Origin: Thermoguttaceae bacterium
Lineage (GTDB): Bacteria; Planctomycetota; Planctomycetia; Pirellulales; Thermoguttaceae
Assembly: GCA_017436025.1 (NCBI GenBank)
Contig: JAFSDX010000246.1
Coordinates: 1-32,269, forward strand
Reading direction: 5' to 3'
DNA: 32,269 bases
This document shows, piece after piece, positions 19,262 through 28,352 of this stretch. Under the pieces are notes generated by a model. That model ran no database searches. It had not been told where the DNA came from and saw only the letters and a list, made by a program, of their open reading frames with translations. A program made the translations under genes and the position numbers. The first letter of the stretch is position 1. Each line of letters starts with the position of its first letter.

Positions 19262-20401
19262 ATGATGAAAAAGAATAGGAGATTGGAGGAAGCGGGCAAA
19301 CGACGCGGTTTCACTCTTGTCGAACTGCTGGTCGTCATCGCGATCATTGGGATTTTGATCGGGCTTCTTCTCCCGGCGGTTCAAGCGGCGCGCGAGGCGG
19401 CGCGTCGTATGCAATGCACGAACAACCTGAAGCAAATCGGCTTGGGGTTGCAAAACTACCACGACGCGCACAACAATTTCCCGCCGGTGCGCACCGGCCC
19501 GGCGAACGAACAGTACACCGCGTCTTGGGGCGTCGTTAGTTTTTACGTCGCGCTTTACCCGTTCATCGAACAGAACGCGCTTTGGCAAGAGGTTATTTCG
19601 GAGGGCGGTATCGAAGACGGTTTCGTCGGGTGGACGCACGCTTGGCAGACGGACACGGCGCCGTTTAAGGGCGTCAACGTTTCGATGCTCGGCTGTCCGT
19701 CGGACGGCGGCGCGTCGCAACCGTCGTCTTTCTGGAACGACGGCCAACGCGGCAGCTATATGGGGTCGCTCGGCGACACCGTCTGCAACGTCGCGGAAAA
19801 CGACGTGCAAACGCGCGGTTTCTTTCCCGGGTCGATGGGGATGTTCCAAGGTTGCTTCGGTTGGGGACGCGGCGTTAAGTGCAATAATTTCTCGACGTTG
19901 ACCGACGGTTCCTCGAACACGCTCGCGATCTCCGAAGCGGTCGTCGCGACCGAAGGGAACACGCGCAAAGTGAAGGGCGGCGTCGTTTATATGGATTGGC
20001 CGACGTCGCCGAACGGCTGCTTGGCGAAAGTCGACGCGTCCGACCGCACGATCATGAACGGGAGCGCGTTCGTTTGGGAAGGCCGCGGCCAACACTACAC
20101 CGACGGTCGCCCGAGCGTCCTCTGCTTCACGACCGTTCTTCCGCCGAACTCGCCGTCTTGCACGCACGACGCGAGCCACCCGGGGCGCGACCCGTCGTAT
20201 TTGAGCGCGTCGAGCAACCACAGCGGCGGCGTCAACGCGGCGATGGCCGACGGTTCCGTCCGTTTCGTCAGCGAAACGATCGACTGCGGGTCGAACCTGA
20301 ACGAAACTTGGTACTTCGACCGCGACCCTACGGGCAAGAGTCCGTTCGGCGTTTGGGGCGCGCTCGGTTCGATCGCCGGCGGCGAAACCGACGTCCAATA
20401 A
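19262..20401 (+). CDS. DUF1559 prepilin-like protein, copy 1
   Basis: The 379-residue protein starts with a type IV prepilin/pseudopilin signal, [17 protein letters not shown], with predicted prepilin-peptidase cleavage after Gly16 and the conserved Glu at position 5 of the mature protein. The hydrophobic helix continues through [18 protein letters not shown], the usual DUF1559 continuation. Near the C-terminus [23 protein letters not shown] supplies the H-X9-DG motif of this family. DUF1559 proteins are heavily expanded in Planctomycetota and are thought to be surface or pseudopilus-like, but no member's precise role is settled. AAGGAG at 19252-19257 supports ATG 19262; ATG 19265 is an alternative. 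The lipoprotein gene follows after 41 bases, probably cotranscribed. Confidence 0.9.
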   Translation: MMKKNRRLEEAGKRRGFTLVELLVVIAIIGILIGLLLPAVQAAREAARRMQCTNNLKQIGLGLQNYHDAHNNFPPVRTGPANEQYTASWGVVSFYVALYPFIEQNALWQEVISEGGIEDGFVGWTHAWQTDTAPFKGVNVSMLGCPSDGGASQPSSFWNDGQRGSYMGSLGDTVCNVAENDVQTRGFFPGSMGMFQGCFGWGRGVKCNNFSTLTDGSSNTLAISEAVVATEGNTRKVKGGVVYMDWPTSPNGCLAKVDASDRTIMNGSAFVWEGRGQHYTDGRPSVLCFTTVLPPNSPSCTHDASHPGRDPSYLSASSNHSGGVNAAMADGSVRFVSETIDCGSNLNETWYFDRDPTGKSPFGVWGALGSIAGGETDVQ

Positions 20402-20442
20402 CGTTTAAGTCGAAGAACGCTTAACGAAAAAGGAGGCGTAAG

Positions 20443-20958
20443 ATGAAAAAATTACGGCGCTTAGGTTTTTGCGCGGTTCTCCTGGGCGGCGCCGCTCTCG
20501 TCGGGTGCGGCAAGGCGGCCCCGGACGGGTTCCCGGAAACGCAGCCCTTTACCGTGAAGGTCGTCGACGGCGGCAAGGGAATCGAAGGCGTTCAAGTTAC
20601 GTTGGCGCACTCCGATCCGAAAGGCGTCGGCGCGGTCGCCGGAACGACAAACTCGAGCGGCGTCGCGAAGATGACGACGACGTTCAAAAACTTCACCGCC
20701 GACGGCGCCCCGGCGGGCGAGTACCGCGTTCAATGCGTCAAAGACCCGGTCGTCGACCATTGGAAGACCGACGCGGAAATGTCGGCGATGTCCCCCGGCG
20801 AACGGACGGCGTACTTCGAAGAATGGAAAGCGAAGTGCGACGAACTGCCGCGCGAAGTCCCGAAAGCGCTCGGGAATTACGACGCGACCCCGTTGACCGC
20901 GACCGTTTCGGCGGGCGGCGGCGAACTCGTCGTCGACGTCGCCGAACACGCCGAATAA
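20443..20958 (+). CDS. Small lipoprotein with Ig-like/carboxypeptidase-regulatory-like fold, copy 1
   Basis: This 171-residue protein has a lipoprotein signal peptide ending LVGC, so Cys22 would be lipidated and the protein membrane-anchored. The mature part begins with FTVKVVDGGKGIEGVQVTL and GTTNSSGVAKMTTTF. This is the pattern of carboxypeptidase regulatory-like or transthyretin-like beta-sandwiches ('G.P..GV.V.......TD..G...'). The C-terminal half is charged and helical and ends in VDVAEHAE. AGGAGG at 20431-20436 gives a strong ribosome binding site. It is a paralogue of the 22631-23137 gene and, like it, follows a DUF1559 gene; a partnership with that protein is inferred only from this conserved pairing. 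A terminator follows. Confidence 0.82.
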   Translation: MKKLRRLGFCAVLLGGAALVGCGKAAPDGFPETQPFTVKVVDGGKGIEGVQVTLAHSDPKGVGAVAGTTNSSGVAKMTTTFKNFTADGAPAGEYRVQCVKDPVVDHWKTDAEMSAMSPGERTAYFEEWKAKCDELPREVPKALGNYDATPLTATVSAGGGELVVDVAEHAE

Positions 20959-20996
20959 TCTCGGCGTAAAAGCGCGACCGCGTTTTAGAAAAAGAG

Positions 20997-21032
20997 AGGA
21001 GCGGAACGGCGAAAACGTCCCGCTCCTTTTTT
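20997..21032 (+). terminator. Intrinsic terminator of DUF1559 module 1
   Basis: Eight-base-pair stem (20997-21004 with 21020-21027) followed by six T, 38 bases after the lipoprotein stop codon. Confidence 0.8.
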
Positions 21033-21077
21033 AACGCCGTTTTGACGACGCATTGTCGCAAAATTCGCCGCCCCCCG

Positions 21078-21105
21078 TTGCGGTTTCGAGGCGACGCGGT
21101 ATAAT
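21078..21105 (+). promoter_or_regulatory. Possible promoter for DUF1559 module 2
   Basis: A perfect TATAAT (21100-21105) lies 16 bases after TTGCGG (21078-21083), a weak -35. It would give a leader of about 255 bases. Confidence 0.45.
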
Positions 21106-21210
21106 GACGTTTAAATTCGACGCGGCTATCTTTTAGCGGCCCGTTCGCGTCGAAACGGAGAAAATATCGCAAAATTTCGCGACGTCGGAACTTTTAGGCT
21201 CCGTCGAGCG

Positions 21211-21216
21211 TATAAT
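21211..21216 (+). promoter_or_regulatory. Second TATAAT upstream of DUF1559 module 2
   Basis: A perfect -10 hexamer in the same GCG-TATAAT context as the other promoters here, but with no recognisable -35. It is closer to the gene (about 150 bases), like the module 1 promoter, so it may be the main start. Confidence 0.35.
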
Positions 21217-21367
21217 AGACGCAACGCCGTTTGAAATAACGTTTTGTCGCGTTAAAATAGGCGGTTTGGCGAAAGCGCGTCGACGAAAGCGGCGCGTTGC
21301 GAAATAGTTTTTTTATACGTCGCGCTTTTGAGCGCGAAAGAAAAGAAAATTGGGGAAAATAGGTAAA

Positions 21368-22489
21368 ATGAACGTTTCTAAAACGAACAAACGCGGCTTC
21401 ACGCTCGTCGAGTTGTTGGTCGTCATCGCGATCATCGGGATTTTGATCGGTTTGCTTCTCCCGGCCGTCCAAGCGGCGCGCGAAGCGGCCCGTCGCATGC
21501 AATGCACGAACCAACTGAAACAACTGCTCCTGTCGTGCCAAATGTACCACGATTCGCACAACTCGTTCGCGCCGTCGCGCGGCGGCGGGTCGGTCGTTTG
21601 CTACAACTACGCGAGCCACCTCTTCTGGCTTATGCCGTACACCGAGCAAACCGCGTTCTATAACGAAGTGGTCTCGGACGGCGTTCCGAACGCGCAATGG
21701 AACGACAATTCGGCGTACAGCGGAACCTTCACGCACCTCCTTTGCCCGTCGGACGGCGCTTCGAAACAACCGACGACTTGGGTTAACAACGCGGCGAAAA
21801 CGAATTACGTCGGCTCTTGGGGCGACTCCATTTGCCAATCGGACGAATCGGCGGGCACGTCGCGCGGTTTCTATCCGGGCGGTCTTTTTGTTCCGCAAAG
21901 TTACAACGACTCCGTTCGCACCGTTAAAACGCGGACGATGAGTTCGATCACCGACGGCACGTCGAACACGGTCGCTTATTCGGAAACGGTCTGCGCCGAC
22001 ACGCAAGGGACGAACAAAGTCAAGGGCGGCGTTATGGTTCTCGGCAGCGGCGAAGTCGTCCGTCCGCGCAACATTCTGAACAAAGTCAACGCGACCGACC
22101 GCACGATCTTCGACGGAACCGCCGCGACGTTCCAACGCGGTCAAAACTTCGCCGACGGCAACGTCAGCGTTACCGGGTTCCAAACGATTATGCCGCCGAA
22201 CTCGCCGAACGCCCGCAACTACGGCGGCGGCACCGGTCAAAGCGGTTGGGGTTACGGCATTTGCTCCGCGGCGAGCAACCACAGCGGCGGCGTCAACGCG
22301 GCGATGGTCGACGGTTCGGTTCGCTTCATTAGCGAAACGATCGACTGCGGCGATATGGACGCGGACGTCAACGGCTCCGGTTACTCCACCGTTAGCGCGT
22401 CGCACGGTAAAGAATTCAGCGGCAAGAGCCCGTTCGGCGTCTGGGGCGCGATGGGAACCGTCCAAGGCGGCGAAACCGACTTGCAATAA
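21368..22489 (+). CDS. DUF1559 prepilin-like protein, copy 2
   Basis: From ATG 21368 the protein is 373 residues; an in-frame TTG at 21350 would add six. The prepilin signal [17 protein letters not shown] predicts cleavage after Gly10, and the following helix is almost identical to copy 1. The middle diverges, while [23 protein letters not shown] near the C-terminus again provides the H-X9-DG motif. Both copies end with a [14 protein letters not shown] stretch and GGETD(V/L)Q. It is clearly a paralogue of 19262-20401, and the next gene is a paralogue of that gene's neighbour, so the two-gene module was duplicated as a unit. Prepilin-peptidase processing and a surface location are inferred from the signal. 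Confidence 0.9.
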   Translation: MNVSKTNKRGFTLVELLVVIAIIGILIGLLLPAVQAAREAARRMQCTNQLKQLLLSCQMYHDSHNSFAPSRGGGSVVCYNYASHLFWLMPYTEQTAFYNEVVSDGVPNAQWNDNSAYSGTFTHLLCPSDGASKQPTTWVNNAAKTNYVGSWGDSICQSDESAGTSRGFYPGGLFVPQSYNDSVRTVKTRTMSSITDGTSNTVAYSETVCADTQGTNKVKGGVMVLGSGEVVRPRNILNKVNATDRTIFDGTAATFQRGQNFADGNVSVTGFQTIMPPNSPNARNYGGGTGQSGWGYGICSAASNHSGGVNAAMVDGSVRFISETIDCGDMDADVNGSGYSTVSASHGKEFSGKSPFGVWGAMGTVQGGETDLQ

Positions 22490-22506
22490 CGGCGTTTTGA
22501 AAGCGC

Positions 22507-22590
22507 GCGACGCGGCGACGGTTTGAATCGACGCGTCGCGGGCCGTTCGAACGTTCCTCGAAAGCCGCTCGAAAATCCGGGCGGCTTTCG
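22507..22590 (+). terminator. Two hairpins between DUF1559 copy 2 and its lipoprotein
   Basis: An 8-bp stem (22507-22514/22532-22539) is followed by a perfect 10-bp stem (22559-22568/22581-22590). Neither has a proper T-run, so partial termination or mRNA processing that sets the ratio of the two products is more likely than full termination. Confidence 0.4.
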
Positions 22591-22630
22591 CCTTAAAAGA
22601 AGCGGAAAACTGAAAATAAGGAAATAAACG

Positions 22631-23137
22631 ATGAAAAATCTTTACTGCGCGGCGTTGGTCGCGCTTTCGTTGGCGGTCGTCGTCGGGTGTTCCGGCAAGC
22701 CGAGCGGGTTCCCGAAAACGTCGAGTTGCGAAATCGTCGTCGTCGACGGCGGCGCGCCGATCGAAGGCGTCGAAGTTTCGTTGATTCCGGAAACGCCGAT
22801 TAGCGGCGTCATCGTCGGCGGGAAAACGGACGCGTCCGGCAAGTGCGTCGTTCAAACGACCTTCGCGAACTTTGTCGCGCCGGGCGCTCCCGAGGGCTCC
22901 TTCGTCGTTACGCTCCGCAAAGACCCGGTTCCGAGCATGCCGGAACTGACGATCGAGCAAATGACCGAAATGTCGCGCGGCGAAGTCGACAAATACAACG
23001 CCGATCGCGAAGCGGAAATCGCCAATATGCCGCAAATTATCCCGGTCGCGCTGAAGGAAAAAGCGACGTCGACGCTGAAAGTCGCCGTCCCGGGCGAAAA
23101 AACGACGACGATCGACGTCGCCGAATACGCCGAATGA
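22631..23137 (+). CDS. Small lipoprotein with Ig-like/carboxypeptidase-regulatory-like fold, copy 2
   Basis: The 168-residue protein has a lipoprotein signal peptide with VVGC, placing the lipidated Cys at residue 20. It parallels copy 1 throughout: GFP near the mature N-terminus, VVVDGGAPIEGVEVSL, a KTDASGKCVVQTTF strand pair, a central KDPV, a helical charged segment, and the C-terminal VDVAEYAE. Overall identity to copy 1 is modest, so the duplication is not recent. The start at 22631 is supported by AAGGA about eight bases upstream. It lies 141 bases after the DUF1559 gene, separated by hairpins but no clear promoter, so cotranscription is likely. Confidence 0.82.
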   Translation: MKNLYCAALVALSLAVVVGCSGKPSGFPKTSSCEIVVVDGGAPIEGVEVSLIPETPISGVIVGGKTDASGKCVVQTTFANFVAPGAPEGSFVVTLRKDPVPSMPELTIEQMTEMSRGEVDKYNADREAEIANMPQIIPVALKEKATSTLKVAVPGEKTTTIDVAEYAE

Positions 23138-23142
23138 CGCTT

Positions 23143-23173
23143 GAACGCTCGCCTCTTTAGGCGTTCGGTTTTT
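23143..23173 (+). terminator. First terminator after DUF1559 module 2
   Basis: A CGCCT/AGGCG stem (23150-23154/23159-23163), or alternatively GAACGC/GCGTTC (23143-23148/23161-23166), is followed by five T at 23169-23173. Confidence 0.5.
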
Positions 23174-23179
23174 GAATCG

Positions 23180-23217
23180 CGCCGTCGAGTCTTTTTTCTC
23201 GGCGGCGTTTCTCTTTA
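23180..23217 (+). terminator. Second terminator after DUF1559 module 2
   Basis: Ten-base-pair stem (23180-23189 with 23198-23207, one G-U) followed by a T-rich stretch interrupted by C. Confidence 0.5.
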
Positions 23218-23265
23218 AAGGTTTTCTTTTTTTGCGTTTTTTACGCGTCGAATCGGGGCAATTTT

Positions 23266-23469
23266 GGAATTTAGGCGGCCCCGTCCGTTGAAATTTCGGC
23301 GGTTTCCGGTATAATTAGAGCGTCGACTTGCCCTCCTTTCGCGGCGTTTGGCCCCTTTTTAGGCGAAAGACGGCGCCGGTCGACGCGACGACGTTCGGTT
23401 CCGTTTCGACGCGTCGCTTTCGTCGAACGGTCGAGCGCCGGAATTTAGGCGCTTTGCGGAATTTAGGCG
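23266..23469 (+). repeat. Three copies of GGAATTTAGGCG around the gyrA promoter
   Basis: Exact 12-base copies lie at 23266-23277, 23440-23451 and 23458-23469. The first ends 10 bases before the gyrA -35 and the other two lie 18 bases apart in the leader. Confidence 0.7.
23288..23315 (+). promoter_or_regulatory. Sigma-70-type promoter for gyrA
   Basis: TTGAAA (23288-23293) and a perfect TATAAT (23310-23315) spaced by 16 bases. Transcription would start near 23322. Confidence 0.65.
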
Positions 23470-23574
23470 GTTTTCGAAGAGCGAGCGACGTTCGCTAACG
23501 TTCGAAAACGCCGGTTTCCCCGAACCGCGTTCGACGCGAGCGCCGTCCGACCCCATCAGCGAGGAGACTTTCCC

Positions 23575-26500
23575 TTGTCCGACGACAATCAAAACAACGA
23601 CGACGCGGATTTCCGCGAAAATTCGGAAAACGAAGAGCGCCCGAACGACGACGAACGTTCCGACGCGGAGAACTCGAACGCCGATAACAACGTCGATTCC
23701 GATTCGTTCGACGACGAAAACGGCTCCGAAACGCCGTCGACGCCGTTGCGTCCGCTCCGCCCGATCATGAACGCCAACGGTCAGCTCGTCCTGCCGGACG
23801 GTTCGAAGCTCGTTCAGCTCGCCATCGAAGACGAGTTGAAGGGAAGCTACCTGACTTACGCGATGAGCGTCATCGTCAGCCGCGCGATTCCGGACGTTCG
23901 AGACGGCTTGAAACCGTCGCAGCGCCGTATTTTGGTCGCGATGAACGACCTCGGCCTCGGCCCGCACTCGCAACGGGTCAAATGCGCGAAGATTTCCGGC
24001 GACGCCAGCGGGAACTACCACCCGCACGGGGAGCAGGTCGTTTACCCGACGCTCGCTCGGATGGCGCAAGAATGGAATATGCGGCACGTCCTCATCGACA
24101 AACAGGGGAACTTCGGATCGATCGCCGGTCTTCCCCCCGCCGCGATGCGTTACACCGAAGCGCGCCTCTCCGGGATGGCGATGACGTTGCTCGAAGACTT
24201 GAACCTCGACACCGTCGACTTCGTCCCGACTTACGACGAAACGCGAATGGAGCCGACCGTCTTGCCGTCGAAAGCGCCGAACCTTCTCGTCAACGGCGCG
24301 AACGGTATCGCCGTCGGGATGGCGACGAGCATTCCGCCGCACAACCTCGGCGAAGTCTGCGACGCCGCGATCGCGACGATCGACGACCCCGATATTTCGC
24401 CGTTCGAGTTGCTTCGCATCTGCCCGGGCCCGGACTTCCCGACCGGCGGCGTTATCTGCGGAACCCGCGGGATTCGTCGCGGTTACCTAACCGGACGCGG
24501 GAACATCGTCGTTCGCGCTCGCGCTCGCATCGAAGAGAACGGCAAGCGAAGCCGGATTATCGTTTCGGAAATCCCGTACCAACAGGCCCGCGACCGCGTC
24601 GAAGAAAAGATCGCCGAAATGGTCAACGAAGGGCGCATCGTCGGGATTTCGTCGATTCGCAACGAATCCGACCTGAAAGAGCCGGTGCGTCTCGTTCTCG
24701 ACTTGAAGAAAGACGCCGACCCGCACGTCGTCCTGAACCAACTTTACCAATACACCCCGCTGCAAGACTCGTTTTCGATCATTTTGCTCGCGTTGGTCGA
24801 CGGCAAACCGCGCGTTATGACGTTCAAAGAGCTGATCGTCGAGTTCCTGCGGCACCGCGTTTCGGTCATTCGGCGTCGAACGCAATTCCTTTTGAACAAA
24901 GCGATTAAGCGTCAACACACCGTCGAGGGGTTGCTGATTGCGCACGCCAACATCGACGAAGTGATTCGCGTCATTCGCACGTCGGCGACGCAGTTCGAAG
25001 CGAAACAGCGCTTGATGCAAATCGAGTGCCCGGCCGCGCTCCTGAATCGAGCGCTCGGCGACGAAGGCTTCGAGTCGTTCCAGTCGACGCGCGGCGTCAA
25101 GGAAAGCTACGCGCTCACGCCGGTGCAGGCGGACGCGATTCTCCGGATGACGCTCGGTCAGTTGGTCAACCTCGAACAGCAAAAGTTGGCCGACGAATAT
25201 AACGCGCTCCTCGCCGATATCGCGGAATTCCGCCGCATTTTGTCGGACGAAAAGAACATTTTGGCGATCGTCCGTCAAGACTTGGAAGAGGTCAAAAACA
25301 AGTTCGCCGACAAACGACGCACCGAAATCGCGTTCGAGGAAGTCGGAAACGTCGCGGACGAAGACCTCATCAACGAAGAGACGATGGTCGTTTCGATCAC
25401 GACGAACGGTTACGTCAAGCGTACCGCGCTCGACGAGTATCGAGCGCAACGTCGCGGCGGCAAAGGACTTAAAGGCGCGAAAACCGACGAGGAAGACCCG
25501 GTGCGCCACCTCTTCGTCGCCAGCACGCACTCCTATTTGCTCTTCTTCACGAACAAGGGTAAGTGCTATTGGCAAAAGGTTTACGGTATTCCGCAACTCG
25601 CCCGCGACGCGAAGGGGCGCAACCTCGTCAACCTGTTGAACCTCGACGCCGACGAAAAGGTCGCCGACTGCCGCGCGATTCGCGACTTCGACCGACCGGG
25701 CGCGTTCCTCGTAATGGCGACGAAAAACGGTCTCGTCAAGAAGACCGATTTGAGCGCGTACAGCCGCCCGTACAAAGCGGGGATCATCGCGATCAAACTG
25801 CGCGAAGGAGACGAACTCGTCGACGTCGCGGTCGTCGAACCGGGCGACGAAATCGTCTTGGCGACCGCCAAGGGGAAAGCGATTCGCTTCAAACAGTCCG
25901 ACGCTCGACCGATGGGGCGCGCGGCGTCCGGCGTCAAGGGGATTTCGCTCCGCGCCGGAGACTACGTCGTCGGGATGGCGGTCGCCGACGAAAATGCTTT
26001 CCTCTTAACGGTTTGCGAAAACGGATACGGGAAGCGCACGCCGTTCGGCCCGAACGCCGCGGCGACGAGCGCCGAAGAGTTGGAAGCGTTGGGCGACGCG
26101 CTCGAAATGACCGCCGCCGGAGCCGACCCGGGCGACGCCGTCGACGACGCCGAACTCGAAACGACGGAAACCGCCGAAAACGTCGAAAACGCGGAAGCGG
26201 AAGACGGCGACGAAAGCGCCGACGGCTCCTCGAACCGTCGTTACCGAACGCAACGGCGCGGGGGCGGCGGCCTCCTCGACGTCAAGACGACCAAGCGCAA
26301 CGGCAAAGTCGTCGACGTCCTGCGAGTCGACGCCGGCGACGAAGTGATGACGATCACCGCGCGCGGCAAAATCCAACGTTTCGCGATCGACGAAATCCGC
26401 GAAACCGGTCGCAACACGCAGGGCGTCCGCTTGATGAACGTCGACGTCGACGACGCCATCGTCGCGATCAACCGCATTCCGCGCGACGAAGTCGACGCGA

Positions 26501-26616
26501 CGCCGAAAACGACGCTCGGCGCCTCGACCTTCGCCGGAGAAGAAACGGCGGCGCCGGAAGCGACGGTCGAAATCGATTCGGACGCGGACGACGCGAACGA
26601 TTCGACGGAAGAATAA
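23575..26616 (+). CDS. gyrA: DNA gyrase subunit A
   Basis: GyrA cuts and rejoins DNA in the A2B2 gyrase that introduces negative supercoils. Of 1,013 residues, the first 65 or so are an acidic Asp/Glu/Asn-rich extension. The core then begins with [20 protein letters not shown] and [14 protein letters not shown]. The catalytic tyrosine is Tyr193 in [10 protein letters not shown]. The GyrA box QRRGGKG (625-631) separates gyrase from topoisomerase IV, and a second box-like QRRGGGG is at 893-899. An acidic insert of about 65 residues (823-889) sits just before it in the C-terminal propeller, and the tail is acidic. The start is TTG at 23575, supported by GAGGAG at 23561-23566 and by the lack of an ATG before the core. 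At the E. coli Ser83 and Asp87 positions it has Gln154 and Pro158. gyrB is not in the window. Confidence 0.96.
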   Translation: MSDDNQNNDDADFRENSENEERPNDDERSDAENSNADNNVDSDSFDDENGSETPSTPLRPLRPIMNANGQLVLPDGSKLVQLAIEDELKGSYLTYAMSVIVSRAIPDVRDGLKPSQRRILVAMNDLGLGPHSQRVKCAKISGDASGNYHPHGEQVVYPTLARMAQEWNMRHVLIDKQGNFGSIAGLPPAAMRYTEARLSGMAMTLLEDLNLDTVDFVPTYDETRMEPTVLPSKAPNLLVNGANGIAVGMATSIPPHNLGEVCDAAIATIDDPDISPFELLRICPGPDFPTGGVICGTRGIRRGYLTGRGNIVVRARARIEENGKRSRIIVSEIPYQQARDRVEEKIAEMVNEGRIVGISSIRNESDLKEPVRLVLDLKKDADPHVVLNQLYQYTPLQDSFSIILLALVDGKPRVMTFKELIVEFLRHRVSVIRRRTQFLLNKAIKRQHTVEGLLIAHANIDEVIRVIRTSATQFEAKQRLMQIECPAALLNRALGDEGFESFQSTRGVKESYALTPVQADAILRMTLGQLVNLEQQKLADEYNALLADIAEFRRILSDEKNILAIVRQDLEEVKNKFADKRRTEIAFEEVGNVADEDLINEETMVVSITTNGYVKRTALDEYRAQRRGGKGLKGAKTDEEDPVRHLFVASTHSYLLFFTNKGKCYWQKVYGIPQLARDAKGRNLVNLLNLDADEKVADCRAIRDFDRPGAFLVMATKNGLVKKTDLSAYSRPYKAGIIAIKLREGDELVDVAVVEPGDEIVLATAKGKAIRFKQSDARPMGRAASGVKGISLRAGDYVVGMAVADENAFLLTVCENGYGKRTPFGPNAAATSAEELEALGDALEMTAAGADPGDAVDDAELETTETAENVENAEAEDGDESADGSSNRRYRTQRRGGGGLLDVKTTKRNGKVVDVLRVDAGDEVMTITARGKIQRFAIDEIRETGRNTQGVRLMNVDVDDAIVAINRIPRDEVDATPKTTLGASTFAGEETAAPEATVEIDSDADDANDSTEE

Positions 26617-26625
26617 TCCGTTAAA

Positions 26626-26671
26626 GCGCGTCGAGCGAAGCGTTTGCGGCTCGGCGCGCCCTTGTTTTTTT
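26626..26671 (+). terminator. Intrinsic terminator of gyrA
   Basis: Eleven-base-pair stem (26626-26636 with 26649-26659, one G-U) followed by a T-rich run to 26671. Confidence 0.75.
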
Positions 26672-26739
26672 CGTTATTTTTCGGAAGCGACCGGCGTTTG
26701 GCGCGGCGGTCGAACGTCCTTTTTACTTGAGGCGGCAAA

Positions 26740-28218
26740 ATGAGTCTTTGGAAAATCGCTTGGAAAAGCATTCGGCACCGTTCGTTGGCGTCGGCGTTGA
26801 CGGCGTTCTCGATGGCGCTCGGCGTCGCGCTCGTCGTTACGGTTCTCGTCATTAACGGCGTCGTCGGGAAATCGTTCCAACAGGGCGCGCAGGGGTACGA
26901 TTTGATCGTCGGCGCCAAGGGGAGCAAACTGCAACTCGTTCTTAGCACGGTCTTTTACAACCAAGACCCGGTCGGGTTGATTCCTTACGAGTATTACGAC
27001 CTGATGCGTTCGTCGCGCTACTCGGCGGAAGTGAAGACGGCGATTCCGATCGCTTTGGGCGACCGTTACCAAGGCGCGCCGGTCGTCGCGACGACGCCGG
27101 ATTACTTTGCTTCCGTTACGAAGTCGGACGGCAAACCTTACGCGCTTCGAGAAGGCGAATTCTTTAAATACACCGACTACAAAGGCGCCGTCGTCGGGTA
27201 CGCGGTCGCGAAGAAGAACAAACTGCAACTCGGGCAGGAAATCCGTTTCGGACATACGAACTCGGCGCGCGACGAAGACCTTCACGAACCGTTTAAAATC
27301 GTCGGGATTTTGGATCACACCGGAAGCCCGAACGACCGCGCCGTTTTCATCAACTTGGAAGGGTTCTATCGCGAACACGAACACGGACACGCCGGCGTCG
27401 AAACGATCAATTACGACCTCCGCGAAGAAGAGTTGGCCCGCAAACGCGCCGAACTCGGCGTCGAGGAACACGAACGCGAAGGCGAAGAAGTCGCGCAAGA
27501 CGAACACGCCGGACACGAACACGCGCCGGGCGAACCTTGCGAACACGAAGGGCATAAGCGCCGCTTGACCGCGATTCTCCTTATTACTAAAGACGCCGAA
27601 GTCGAAGTAACCGCGACCGCCGCCGCCGTCGAAGCCGCGACGGAAAGCCGTCCGGGCCTCGAAATCGAAGAAAAAGACCTCGTTACGACGGAACGTCGCC
27701 AAGTGATCGACACCGCCGTTACCGCGCTTCCGGCGAAGATCGAGGGCGAGCTTCTCGAAGCGCAGGCGGTCGCGCCGGTGCAAGAGATCGCGGCGTTCTT
27801 CCAAGACGTAATCGGGAACATTCAAAGCGTTTTGATTATCTTCGCGATTCAAGTCGTCGTCGTCGCCGGGGTCGGGATGATGGTCAGCATTTACAACTCG
27901 ATGAACGAACGGCGACAAGAAATCGCGATTATGCGAGCGTTGGGCGCGCGGCGCTCCACGGTGATGTCGATTATTTTGTTCGAGTCGATTTTGCTTTCGC
28001 TCGGCGGCGGGCTCTTCGGAGCGTTGATCGGGCACTTGGCGATCGGCGCCCTCGCGCCGTTGATTATGTCGTATTCGAACGTGATGGTGCGGCCTTGGGA
28101 CTTCCAAGCGGTCGAGTTGGCGTTGATTCCGGGCTTGATCGGCTTGGCGTCGATCGTCGGTTACTTGCCGGCGGTGATCGCGTACCGCACCGACGTCGCG
28201 CAATCGTTGCAAACCTGA
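26740..28218 (+). CDS. FtsX/MacB-like ABC transporter permease with His-rich loop
   Basis: The 492-residue protein has the FtsX/MacB layout: one N-terminal membrane helix (about 20-42), a large extracytoplasmic domain, then three helices in the C-terminal FtsX domain (about 360-490). That domain includes the typical NERRQEIAIMRALGARR segment. The large domain carries a histidine cluster: His213, 215, 217, 244, 256, 259, 261, 269 and 272, plus Cys267, in a charged, probably disordered loop, which suggests metal binding. Such permeases need a separate ATPase and none is adjacent. The start is ATG 26740 after GAGGCGG. A DUF3299-like gene follows 134 bases later. Permease plus DUF3299 combinations occur in other bacteria in loci linked to zinc acquisition (I recall the Vibrio Zrg cluster), so metal handling is a hypothesis, not a finding. 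Confidence 0.82.
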   Translation: MSLWKIAWKSIRHRSLASALTAFSMALGVALVVTVLVINGVVGKSFQQGAQGYDLIVGAKGSKLQLVLSTVFYNQDPVGLIPYEYYDLMRSSRYSAEVKTAIPIALGDRYQGAPVVATTPDYFASVTKSDGKPYALREGEFFKYTDYKGAVVGYAVAKKNKLQLGQEIRFGHTNSARDEDLHEPFKIVGILDHTGSPNDRAVFINLEGFYREHEHGHAGVETINYDLREEELARKRAELGVEEHEREGEEVAQDEHAGHEHAPGEPCEHEGHKRRLTAILLITKDAEVEVTATAAAVEAATESRPGLEIEEKDLVTTERRQVIDTAVTALPAKIEGELLEAQAVAPVQEIAAFFQDVIGNIQSVLIIFAIQVVVVAGVGMMVSIYNSMNERRQEIAIMRALGARRSTVMSIILFESILLSLGGGLFGALIGHLAIGALAPLIMSYSNVMVRPWDFQAVELALIPGLIGLASIVGYLPAVIAYRTDVAQSLQT

Positions 28219-28352
28219 TTCGCGGCTTTTAGGAACGTTTTTCGGAACGCGTTAGGGGCGCCCGTTCGCGGCGGTTCGGGACGCGTTTCGAACGTTCGCG
28301 CTTTTCTTAAACTTAGCAAAGACCGCGCGTTGAGCGCGGCGGAGCGAAACCG

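Larger units (their letters stand above)
20959..21367 (+). other. Intergenic region between the two DUF1559 modules
   Basis: It holds the terminator of module 1 and two -10-like TATAAT hexamers upstream of module 2. The first has a weak -35. The remaining sequence shows no ORF with a ribosome binding site and no RNA gene I recognise. Confidence 0.5.
23138..23574 (+). other. Intergenic region and gyrA leader
   Basis: This stretch holds two successive terminator hairpins for DUF1559 module 2, the gyrA promoter, three copies of a 12-base motif and a gyrA leader of about 250 bases. I see no gene. Confidence 0.55.
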
